Positions 57,232-64,000 of a DNA stretch of 64,000 nt are shown here, piece after piece. The notes beneath the pieces are model-generated. The model was not told where the DNA came from. It did not search any database and was given only the letters and a program-made list of their open reading frames with translations. This DNA is from Aliarcobacter lanthieri (GTDB lineage: Bacteria; Campylobacterota; Campylobacteria; Campylobacterales; Arcobacteraceae): the NCBI RefSeq assembly GCF_013201625.1, contig NZ_CP053839.1, positions 2,212,458 through 2,276,457 of the forward strand. Direction: 5' to 3'. Made by a program: the position numbers and the translations under genes. How positions within the stretch are numbered: the stretch's first letter is position 1; every line of letters starts with the position of its first letter.

Positions 57232-57248
57232 ACAATTATTATAATTGT
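57232..57248. promoter_or_regulatory. Fur-box-like palindrome before fecI
   Basis: ACAATTATTATAATTGT is a perfect 8-1-8 palindrome with the AT-rich character of Fur sites, placed where it would block the fecI promoter. Iron-dependent control of a fecIR operon by Fur is well known, so this is the natural reading. Confidence 0.5.
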
Positions 57249-57344
57249 ACAATTTAAAATCCTAACTTATTTTTGCTAATTGTTTTATTATTAACTATTA
57301 ATTTTGTATAATCACAGTTAATTTTTTACAAAAGGAATAAAGCG

Positions 57345-58166
57345 ATGATAGATTTGATAAATAAAAAAGAGAATATTTTTGGAGATAGTATTGCTTTTGT
57401 AGAAAATTGGGATTTTTCAAAAGCAAATTTAAATGAAGAAAATAGAATTTTAGCTATAACTCAAGTAGCATCTATTTGTTACCAAAATCCAAAAGCATTA
57501 GGAAGTGAAAGTCTTTATAATAGACTTATGGCTGAAAGTATGGGATTACCAAGTTCAAGTTTTGAGTTTGTACCAGTTTTACTTGATTATGAAAATCCTA
57601 AGCATCAAGAGATTTTAAAATTGGAATATTCAAACTCTAAAAGATTTGGTGAGATTTTAGATGATAGATATTTACTTACAAATTATAGAGCTTTAGTTTA
57701 TGATTTTGAAAATGACAAAGATAAATTTAGCTTTGATATACGAACTATTTTTAATACAAAAGAAGAGTGTGAAATAATAAAAGAATATTTCAAAGTATTT
57801 TTATTTAAAGTAGATTTCCCAACAAGAAGTCAAATGGTAAGACATAGAGTTTGTTGGCAAGAGCTTTCAAGAAGATATGTAAGTGGTAAAAAAGTACCAT
57901 TTGAATTCTATATTAGTGAAAAACTAAAAGCAAATGAAAAAGTACAAAACTTCATAAAAGAGAGTGAAGAATTGTATTTTGAACTACTTGAGCAAGGTGT
58001 AAAACCACAAGAGGCTAGAAGAGTAATACCACAAATGGGATACACTCAAATTTGGGGAGCATTCCAACCAAAACAATTAGATAATTATTTTAAATTAAGA
58101 CTTGATAATCATGCCCAATGGGAGATTAGACAAACTGCACTTGCTATGCAAGAGCTTTTAGGATGA
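57345..58166 (+). CDS. thyX: Flavin-dependent thymidylate synthase ThyX
   Basis: A 273-residue enzyme that methylates dUMP with FAD and methylene-tetrahydrofolate. The ThyX signature is present as RHRVCWQELSRRY, with six residues between RHR and the Ser, where the consensus RHRx7S has seven. Other family blocks: FPTRSQMVRHR, RRVIPQMGYTQIWGAFQPKQLDNYFKLRL-type region (key RRVIPQ and the R-L near the end) and HAQWEIR. AAAGGA precedes the ATG. It overlaps the TRIC gene by four bases. Confidence 0.92.
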   Translation: MIDLINKKENIFGDSIAFVENWDFSKANLNEENRILAITQVASICYQNPKALGSESLYNRLMAESMGLPSSSFEFVPVLLDYENPKHQEILKLEYSNSKRFGEILDDRYLLTNYRALVYDFENDKDKFSFDIRTIFNTKEECEIIKEYFKVFLFKVDFPTRSQMVRHRVCWQELSRRYVSGKKVPFEFYISEKLKANEKVQNFIKESEELYFELLEQGVKPQEARRVIPQMGYTQIWGAFQPKQLDNYFKLRLDNHAQWEIRQTALAMQELLG

Positions 58167-58774
58167 GTGCACTAGAAATTGCTGATATTATAGGAATAAT
58201 ATCTTTTGCATTAAGTGGATTTTTAATAGCAGTCCACTGTAAACTTGATATATTAGGAGTTTTTATCTCTGCATTTTTAACTGCTTTTGGTGGTGGAATG
58301 ACAAGAGATGTTTTAGTGGATAGAACTCCTTATGTCTTTACTTCAAATCTTCCACTTAGTCTTGTGATTGCAACAGTTTTAATTGCAATGCTTTTTAAAC
58401 TTCATAAAATTACAAATTTAGAGGGGAAATGGGCATTTATAGTTTCAGATGCTATTGGTTTATCATCTTTTGCAATAACTGGTTCAATTATTGCCATAGA
58501 AAGTGGCTTTAACTTTTTAAGTGTTATAGTCTTAGCATTTATAACAGCTGTTGGTGGTGGAACAATCAGAGATGTTCTAATCAATAGAATGCCTTTTATA
58601 TTAGTTTCAGAGTTTTATGCAACAGTTGCTTTAATTATTGGCTCTATGGTTTATATTCTAGAGATGTTTGATATGAGAAATCTTATGACTCTTATTATAG
58701 TCTTTATTTTTGGAGTACTTTTAAGAGTTTATGCAGTTTATAAAAAATGGAATTTACCTACTTTATCAAAATAA
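58163..58774 (+). CDS. TRIC-family cation channel (UPF0126)
   Basis: A 203-residue membrane protein of about seven helices made from two similar halves, each with the glycine motif: GGGMTRDVLVDRTP (about residue 43) and GGGTIRDVLINRMP (about residue 130). This duplicated pattern is diagnostic of the TRIC/UPF0126 family, reported as trimeric potassium channels. It overlaps thyX by ATGA, so it is coupled to that gene. Confidence 0.92.
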   Translation: MSALEIADIIGIISFALSGFLIAVHCKLDILGVFISAFLTAFGGGMTRDVLVDRTPYVFTSNLPLSLVIATVLIAMLFKLHKITNLEGKWAFIVSDAIGLSSFAITGSIIAIESGFNFLSVIVLAFITAVGGGTIRDVLINRMPFILVSEFYATVALIIGSMVYILEMFDMRNLMTLIIVFIFGVLLRVYAVYKKWNLPTLSK

Positions 58775-58785
58775 AAGGAGTTATT

Positions 58786-59826
58786 ATGGCAAATAGTTTA
58801 ACAGTGGTAGAAAAAGAATTAGTTGAAAAATCATTTAAAGAAGTAAAAGATTTTAGACAATTAGGTGAACAAATAACTGCTCCAATAGATTCAATCATAG
58901 ATGAAACAGCAAAAATTATAGAAAACGATCCAATAATGGATGTATCAAAAGTTTTAGAATCTATGAATAAAGAGATGACAGTTGTTTATGATGAGATTAT
59001 AGACAATGATAGTGGTGTTATGAAGTTTTTTAAAGCAATTCCAGTTATTGGAAATGTTGCAAAATATCTTGATGAAAAATGGGATGAACAAAGTTTTAAT
59101 ATCCAATCAATAAATGGAAAAATTTCAACAATCTTTAGTGGTTTTGACCAAGCTTACACTTCTTTAAATACTTCTATTGATATGCAAAACAATTTTTTAG
59201 AAGGAATTGAACAAAATCTAGGAAAAGTTATCGACTATAAAAAGTATTTAGATGTAAAACTTGTTGAGTTTAAACAAAACTTACAAGTAAATCAAGATGA
59301 TGATAAAACTCAACTTTTTGTAAAAAGTATAGAGTTTTTTCAAACAAATCTAGTAGTTTTAATAGGTAATTTAGAAATGGCAAAAAAAAGACTTCTTGTA
59401 AGACTTGATTCTGCTAGAAAACTATCTTTATCAATGAATGCTTCAAAGCCAATATTTAAAACACTTTTATCAACAGCAATTATTGAAATTTCAGGACAAA
59501 AAGCAATAGATGCTTCAATGGCAACTATTGAAGCTATGAGCAAAACAATAGATAAAATGTCTTCAACTTTAACTGATGAAGCTATAAAAAGCAATAAAAA
59601 GGCAGAAGAGTTATCTTCAAAACCTATTTTATCTTTAAATGTTTTTGTAGAAAATGTAAGTAAATTAAAAACTCATTTTGAAGAGATTGAAGATTATAGA
59701 GCTCAAGTTGCTATCGAAGCTAAAAAAGAGCAAGAAAACTTTGATAACGCAAGAAAAAGTTTAGCTAGTATAAAACTACTTACTAAACAACAAAGTGATG
59801 AATTAGAACATATTTTAAATAAATAA
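58786..59826 (+). CDS. TelA-like helical protein (toxic-anion-resistance family), tentative
   Basis: Start at ATG 58786 with AAAGGAG upstream; an earlier ATG 13 codons before lies inside the TRIC gene. The 346-residue product is almost entirely helical and soluble. The spacing of features resembles TelA/KlaA proteins: an early FFKAIPVIGNVAKYLDEKWDEQSFNIQSINGKI segment (compare the P--G--KY-----Q--I of the family), and a central ARKLSLSMNASKPIFKTLLSTAIIEI helix. TelA is linked to tellurite or membrane stress, but the true role is unknown. It is followed 5 bp later by the first of two paralogous membrane proteins. Confidence 0.6.
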   Translation: MANSLTVVEKELVEKSFKEVKDFRQLGEQITAPIDSIIDETAKIIENDPIMDVSKVLESMNKEMTVVYDEIIDNDSGVMKFFKAIPVIGNVAKYLDEKWDEQSFNIQSINGKISTIFSGFDQAYTSLNTSIDMQNNFLEGIEQNLGKVIDYKKYLDVKLVEFKQNLQVNQDDDKTQLFVKSIEFFQTNLVVLIGNLEMAKKRLLVRLDSARKLSLSMNASKPIFKTLLSTAIIEISGQKAIDASMATIEAMSKTIDKMSSTLTDEAIKSNKKAEELSSKPILSLNVFVENVSKLKTHFEEIEDYRAQVAIEAKKEQENFDNARKSLASIKLLTKQQSDELEHILNK

Positions 59827-59831
59827 TCTAA

Positions 59832-60971
59832 ATGTACCAAAAAGATTATCTAAATAAAGAAATAAGAGAAGAAATAGAAAAAAAGGGATTTAGTATATAT
59901 AACTATATCTCTTTGAAAGAGTTACTTCTTACTGTAAATAAGGATTATTTAAAAGCTATTACAACTTTAAATATTGCTTTTATGTTTATTTTTATGGCTG
60001 TTGGATTTTTATCTTATTTTTCAGAAAATTATGAATATTTTATATACATGTTTATCTCTATTTATAGTTTAATTTTTATTTATTTAATAGGAAGATTATC
60101 TTTTAGAACTTACAAATTTTCACAAATTACAAATATTCTTTATACAAGAAAGGGGTTGATAATAGGAGAAGATATTTTTCATTATGAAACAGATGAGAAA
60201 CTAAGAAATTTACTTTTAGATTATGAAAAACTATTTGATGAATATCTATCAAAACCATCAAAACTATCTCAAAATATTATATCTTTAAGAAAAAAATTAT
60301 CAAATAATTTAAAAGAAAATTATTCATCTTTGGGAAGAAGTAATGATATACGAGGTGTTGCTGTTGGTTTTATATTAGTAACTATTTATAATATAAGTGT
60401 CTTTATATTCTACTATTTAGGAATAGTTTTGGGATTTATATTATTTTTTATATTATCTTTTTTCATAAATTTATATTTTAAAATAAATAAATCAACAGAG
60501 CTAAAAATTAAAGAAAATATGGAATTTATTGATAAGAAAATCAAAAAATTAGATGAAATTTATCTTTTACTAAATAAGCAAATAGGCACTTTTCAAGATG
60601 GAGAAATATCTAATTTAAGCAATAAAATAGATAAAGACATGAATCTTTTTTATGAAAATATAAACAATATTTTAATTCAACAAGATACACTAAAAACTAT
60701 TATTGAGCAATCTATTTATAAAGATTTTATAGATTTTGAGTATTTAGCTTTTTATATTCAAATACAGTTTAATAGACCTTTAACAGATGTTATAAATCTT
60801 ATGAGTAATTACAAATCAAAAGTCGATAATCAAATAGATGAAATAGAAGATTATCTAAAAAACAGCAGTGAAAAAGAGAACTATCAAGTAGAGCAAAAAC
60901 TGATAAATCTTCAAACTATTCAAAAAAATATCAATCTATATTTGGATAAATTAGAGTTAAGTTTACAGTAA
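59832..60971 (+). CDS. Unknown membrane and coiled-coil protein, tandem copy 1
   Basis: A 379-residue protein, not recognised. It begins with a soluble segment (EIEKKGFSIYNYISLKELLLTVNKD), has two helices at about 42-86, a middle soluble part with LLLDYEKLFDEYLSKPSKLS, another long hydrophobic stretch at about 176-220, then a helical, Lys/Glu-rich C-terminal half with predicted coiled coils and KDFIDFEYLAFYIQIQFNRPLTDVI. It follows the TelA-like gene by 5 bp, so the two may work together. Copy 2 is at 61047-62174. Confidence 0.75.
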   Translation: MYQKDYLNKEIREEIEKKGFSIYNYISLKELLLTVNKDYLKAITTLNIAFMFIFMAVGFLSYFSENYEYFIYMFISIYSLIFIYLIGRLSFRTYKFSQITNILYTRKGLIIGEDIFHYETDEKLRNLLLDYEKLFDEYLSKPSKLSQNIISLRKKLSNNLKENYSSLGRSNDIRGVAVGFILVTIYNISVFIFYYLGIVLGFILFFILSFFINLYFKINKSTELKIKENMEFIDKKIKKLDEIYLLLNKQIGTFQDGEISNLSNKIDKDMNLFYENINNILIQQDTLKTIIEQSIYKDFIDFEYLAFYIQIQFNRPLTDVINLMSNYKSKVDNQIDEIEDYLKNSSEKENYQVEQKLINLQTIQKNINLYLDKLELSLQ

Positions 60972-60994
60972 TAAAAATATTTTAAGGGGAAAAT

Positions 60995-61042
60995 ATGATA
61001 AAAAAACAAAGTTTTGTATTAAAACATATTTGGAATAAATAA
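60995..61042 (+). CDS. Micro-frame of 15 codons between the tandem copies, uncertain
   Basis: ATG at 60995 with AAGGGG before it opens MIKKQSFVLKHIWNK, ended by TAA at 61040-61042, 5 bp before copy 2. The good ribosome site suggests translation, perhaps to couple copy 2, or a remnant of the gene that preceded copy 2 before duplication. No family is recognised. Confidence 0.35.
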   Translation: MIKKQSFVLKHIWNK

Positions 61043-61046
61043 TTCT

Positions 61047-62174
61047 ATGCACACAAAAGATTATCTAAATAATGAAATAAAAGAAGAGATAGAAAAAAAG
61101 GGATTTAGTATCTATAACTATATATCTTTAAAAGAGTTACTTCTTACAGTAAATAAGGATTTCTTAGCATTTGTTACTTCGGAAAATTATACTCATATAC
61201 TTATAGCACTTAGTATGATATTTATATTACCTTTAGCATTTGTTATACATTTATTTGTAACCCAAAGTAAATTAGGTTTATTACTAACTATGCTTATATT
61301 TTATACTTTTGTTTATATTGCAATTTTTATCTATTTAATAATTAAACTTTTATTTAGAACTTATAAATTTTCAAAAATTACAAATATTCTTTATACAAAA
61401 AAAGGTTTGATAATTGACAATAAAATTTTTAACTATGAAGAAGATAGTAAACTAAAAAATTTACTTTTAGATTATGAAAAACTATTTGATGAATACTTAT
61501 CGAAACCATCAAAACTCTCTGAAAATATTAATACTTTAAAAAAGAATATTTCAGATAACCATAAGAATTCAAAAGAAAAAGATTGGTTTTCATATACTTT
61601 TATATTTATATTCTACTATTTAGGAATAATTTTAGGTTTTTTCTTCTTTTTTATATTCTTCTTTTTTATCAGTTTATATTTTAAAATAAATAAATCAGTA
61701 GAATTAAAAATAAAATATAATATGACAATTATTGATAATAAAATAAAGAAATTAGATGATATATATCATTTATTAAATAATCAAATATCTACTTTTAAAG
61801 ATGGGAAAATATCAAACCTATCAAAAAAAATAGATAAGGATATGAATAAATTTTATGAAAATATAAATACTGTTTTATCTCAAAAAATTAAACTTAAAGA
61901 GATTATAGAAAGCTCTATTTATAAAGATTTTATAGATTTTGAATATTTAGCTTTCTATATAAAAACACAATTTAATAAGCCTTTAACTGATGTTATAAAA
62001 CTTATGAATGAATATAAATCAAAAGTAGATAATCAAATAGATGAAATAGAAAATTATCTAAAAAATAGTAATGAAAAAGAGAACTATCAAGTAGAACAAA
62101 AACTGATAAATCTTCAAACTATTCAAAAAAATATCAATCTATATTTAGATAAATTAAATATGAGTTTACAATAA
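61047..62174 (+). CDS. Unknown membrane and coiled-coil protein, tandem copy 2
   Basis: A 375-residue paralog of the gene at 59832-60971 with the same layout. The first ~33 residues and the last ~50 are nearly identical in protein and DNA, whereas the membrane segments differ, which points to a recent duplication or gene conversion at the ends. The middle lacks the short SSLGRSNDIRG segment of copy 1. Function unknown; linked by position to a TelA-like protein. Confidence 0.75.
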   Translation: MHTKDYLNNEIKEEIEKKGFSIYNYISLKELLLTVNKDFLAFVTSENYTHILIALSMIFILPLAFVIHLFVTQSKLGLLLTMLIFYTFVYIAIFIYLIIKLLFRTYKFSKITNILYTKKGLIIDNKIFNYEEDSKLKNLLLDYEKLFDEYLSKPSKLSENINTLKKNISDNHKNSKEKDWFSYTFIFIFYYLGIILGFFFFFIFFFFISLYFKINKSVELKIKYNMTIIDNKIKKLDDIYHLLNNQISTFKDGKISNLSKKIDKDMNKFYENINTVLSQKIKLKEIIESSIYKDFIDFEYLAFYIKTQFNKPLTDVIKLMNEYKSKVDNQIDEIENYLKNSNEKENYQVEQKLINLQTIQKNINLYLDKLNMSLQ

Positions 62175-62245
62175 CCATACTCATATTTAACTTTTCATTT
62201 ACTTTTAAAAGATACAATCCAACAAAATTTTTTTAAGGAAAAAAT

Positions 62246-62707
62246 ATGATAAGAAAACTACTTTTAGCTACATTTTTAGCTCTTGGATTAAATGCTGCTC
62301 CATTAGCAGTTGATAGTGTTATTGAAAATATAAAAATCAAAGACCAAAACGAAGTTGAAAAAACTATTGATGCAAATGTAAAAACTATACTTTTTGCAAG
62401 TGATAAAGGAACAAGTGATTTATTAAGAGATTATCTTTTACCATTAAGTGAAAAAGAGAATATCTTAGAAAAAAATTCTGCTGTTTATGTTGCTGATATT
62501 TCAGGAATGCCAAGTCTGATTTCAAAATTTATAGCACTTCCTAAAATGAAAAAATACCCTTTTTCAGTTTTACTTTTAGATGATACAAATAAAGATAATT
62601 TTACTAAAGAAGATGGAAAAATAATCGTTTATAGTTTAGAAGATGGAAAAGTTACTGAAATAAGAAAAATTTCTACTACTGAAGAGTTATCAGAAATTAT
62701 AAAATAA
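62246..62707 (+). CDS. Secreted small protein with thioredoxin-like character, unknown
   Basis: A 153-residue protein with a signal peptide (MIRKLLLATFLALGLNAAP). The mature part reads as an alpha/beta fold with strands KTILFASDK, AVYVADISG and FSVLLLDD and a helix SDLLRDYLLPLSEK, similar to YtfJ-like thioredoxin-fold proteins but without a Cys pair. AAGGA precedes the ATG. Role unknown. Confidence 0.7.
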   Translation: MIRKLLLATFLALGLNAAPLAVDSVIENIKIKDQNEVEKTIDANVKTILFASDKGTSDLLRDYLLPLSEKENILEKNSAVYVADISGMPSLISKFIALPKMKKYPFSVLLLDDTNKDNFTKEDGKIIVYSLEDGKVTEIRKISTTEELSEIIK

Positions 62708-62708
62708 G

Positions 62709-62737
62709 AAGTTTTAGCTTTATGCTAAAACTTTTTT
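62709..62737 (+). terminator. Terminator shared with the end of purN
   Basis: AAGTTTTAGC (62709-62718) and GCTAAAACTT (62724-62733) pair around TTTAT and run into T residues. The purN stop codon falls in the loop, so the last codons of purN are part of the plus-strand terminator. Confidence 0.8.
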
Positions 62738-63298
62738 AAATGCCTCAACTATTGCAATCTTTTCTAAATCTTTTATTTTAGTTTCTAAAGTTTCAGCTGT
62801 TTCATTTTCACTTAATTCTAACTCTTTTATTAGTATTTTTTCACCTTCATCGTAATTCTCATTTACATAGTGTATTGTAACACCTGATTTTTTCTCACCA
62901 TTTTTTACAACTGCTTCATGAACAAAATGTCCATACATACCTTTTCCACCATAAATTGATGGTAAAATTGCTGGATGAGTATTTATAATTTTATTTGGAA
63001 AAGTTTTAAGTAAATTGTCTTCTATTTTTTTCATATATCCAGATAAAAATATATAATCACAACCAAACTCTTTTAATGTTTGAGCTATTTTTAAATCTAA
63101 ATTTTCATTTGGAAACAGTTTTGAATTTATAACAAAACTTTTTATCCCATATTTTTTAGCTTTTTCCAATACTCCTGCATCACTATTATTTGTTATTATT
63201 ACTTCTACTTTTGCATTTAAAATACCATCTTCTATTGCTTTTTGTATTGTTTCAAATCCACTTCCATTATACGAAGCTAATATTCCTAATTTTTTCAA
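62720..63298 (-). CDS. purN: Phosphoribosylglycinamide formyltransferase PurN
   Basis: A 192-residue purine-synthesis enzyme that formylates GAR with 10-formyl-tetrahydrofolate. Motifs: GILASYNGSGFETIQKAIEDG at the substrate site, VEVIITNNSDAG, FLSGYMKKI, the catalytic block NTHPAILPSIYGGKGMYG (Asn, His) and SGVTIHYVNENYDEG with the catalytic Asp. It lies 13 bp after ruvC in the same direction. Confidence 0.95.
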   Translation of the reverse strand: MKKLGILASYNGSGFETIQKAIEDGILNAKVEVIITNNSDAGVLEKAKKYGIKSFVINSKLFPNENLDLKIAQTLKEFGCDYIFLSGYMKKIEDNLLKTFPNKIINTHPAILPSIYGGKGMYGHFVHEAVVKNGEKKSGVTIHYVNENYDEGEKILIKELELSENETAETLETKIKDLEKIAIVEAFKKVLA

Positions 63299-63311
63299 TT
63301 CTTATCCTTTA

Positions 63312-63776
63312 TTATATTCTTTGTGCATGAGTTAACGCTATTGCAATTGCATCTGTAATATCAAGTGGTTTTATCTCTTTTTTTATTCCAAGAAGTCTTT
63401 TAACCATAAATGATACTTGTTCTTTTGTAGCTTTTCCATTTCCTGTTACAGCTTGTTTTACTTGTAATGGAGTATATTCTTTAAAATTTCCAAAAACTTG
63501 AAGTATTTTTAAAGAGATTGCTCCTCTAAATTGAGCTAATTTTATAACAGTTTTTGGATTAAAAGCATAGAACATATCTTCTATTGAAACTTCATCTATT
63601 TTATGAGCTTTAAATATCAAATCAAACCCCTCAGTTACCTCAACAATTTGTTCTTGTAAAATGGTAGTTTTGATTTTTATAAGTCCTGCTTCTATAAGCT
63701 TTAAATCTCTTCCAGATTTTTCTATTATAGCATATCCACAATTTCTAGTTCCTGGGTCTATTCCTAATATTTTCAA
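63312..63776 (-). CDS. ruvC: Holliday-junction resolvase RuvC
   Basis: A 154-residue endonuclease starting with TTG (63774-63776), preceded by GGTGA. Catalytic acids are visible: Asp7 in [14 protein letters not shown], Glu in [15 protein letters not shown], and the C-terminal pair in [16 protein letters not shown]. It resolves Holliday junctions with RuvAB. In several Campylobacterota ruvC adjoins dnaA across the origin, which matches the boxes just upstream. Confidence 0.95.
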   Translation of the reverse strand: MKILGIDPGTRNCGYAIIEKSGRDLKLIEAGLIKIKTTILQEQIVEVTEGFDLIFKAHKIDEVSIEDMFYAFNPKTVIKLAQFRGAISLKILQVFGNFKEYTPLQVKQAVTGNGKATKEQVSFMVKRLLGIKKEIKPLDITDAIAIALTHAQRI

Positions 63777-63970
63777 CTATTCACCATATTTTATAATTTT
63801 TATTCACTTATTAAAAAAATACCATTATATCGTATTTTTAAAATATATTTTCACTCAATAGAAAAAAATTATTCACAACTTATTCACTATGTGTAAAAAT
63901 AAAATATTTTGTAATTTTATTCTCTTTTTCCTTTCTTGAAGCTATTTTATAAATTTTTTCGATATAATAA
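63777..63970. other. Probable oriC segment: cluster of TTCAC DnaA boxes
   Basis: Five nine-base boxes with core TTCAC lie on the plus strand: CTATTCACC (63777), TTATTCACT (63800), ATTTTCACT (63847), TTATTCACA (63869) and TTATTCACT (63880). TTCAC is the DnaA-box core described for this phylum, and the Helicobacter origin lies between ruvC and dnaA. A very AT-rich stretch follows, then TATAAT at 63963-63968. dnaA itself would start beyond the window. Confidence 0.65.
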
Positions 63971-64000
63971 ACACCTATTACAATTAATTTTTAGGTTTAT

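Noticed and set aside
59832..62174. The tandem paralogs as phage or mobile-element genes
   Set aside because: No integrase, transposase, attachment repeats or change in base use; they fit the local gene run.
1..64000. tRNA, rRNA or CRISPR arrays
   Set aside because: No cloverleaf-like or spaced-repeat sequence was noticed in the intergenic gaps.

Overview
The window is very AT-rich and densely coded, and reads as chromosomal DNA of a Campylobacterota species, most likely of the Arcobacter/Aliarcobacter group. The signs are a CjaA-type cystine/cysteine-binding protein, heme genes like Campylobacter Chu, a ChaN/TonB-receptor pair like Cj0177/Cj0178, and ruvC next to a run of TTATTCAC boxes as in the ruvC-dnaA replication origins of this phylum. 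No rRNA, tRNA, CRISPR array or intact insertion sequence was seen.

Layout. 1-6.7 kb: end of a metallophosphoesterase gene, a decayed DUF4198/TonB-receptor pair with a divergent AraC regulator, a copper-delivery set (SCO1-like, small membrane protein, PCuAC) and a hemerythrin. 6.7-9 kb: a chemoreceptor. 9-37.3 kb, all on the minus strand: a large sulfur-acquisition island. 37.4-39.2 kb: typA. 39.5-51.6 kb: heme/iron acquisition (ChaN, two TonB receptors, heme ABC importer, HugZ, AraC regulator, then a plus-strand ABC exporter and a HutX-like heme protein). 51.8-53.3 kb: YedE/YedF sulfur or selenium pair. 53.3-57.2 kb: FecA-FecR-FecI surface signalling. 57.3-62.7 kb: thyX, a TRIC channel gene, a TelA-like gene and a tandem pair of unknown membrane proteins. 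62.7-64 kb: purN, ruvC and a probable part of oriC.

The sulfur island is the centre of interest. Four transcription units encode sulfate uptake (Sbp, CysTWA), two alkanesulfonate uptake/monooxygenase modules, a third SsuABC/TauABC-like importer and a CjaA-like cysteine importer. A complete thiocarboxylate cysteine pathway (CysM-like synthase, JAMM protease, ThiS-like carrier, MoeZ-like activator) is followed in the same operon by a Family 2A encapsulin shell, its cysteine desulfurase cargo, serine acetyltransferase and a flavocytochrome-c-sulfide-dehydrogenase-like flavoprotein. This predicts a protein compartment that stores sulfur, fed by and feeding cysteine synthesis.

The four units and the gene of an Rrf2-type regulator all start from near-identical promoters: TTGACA, 17 bases, TATAAT (TATTAT in one), then a shared 19-bp operator. 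Two of the leader RNAs encode tiny peptides that both begin MMCDMC, and possible RNA stems with compensatory changes surround them. Three proteins of the regulon (CysA, CysE, the Rrf2 regulator) end in Gly-x-Gly-Ile, the kind of tail that docks into cysteine synthase CysK. Together these suggest layered cysteine sensing: a repressor, a cysteine-codon leader peptide and possibly CysK docking.
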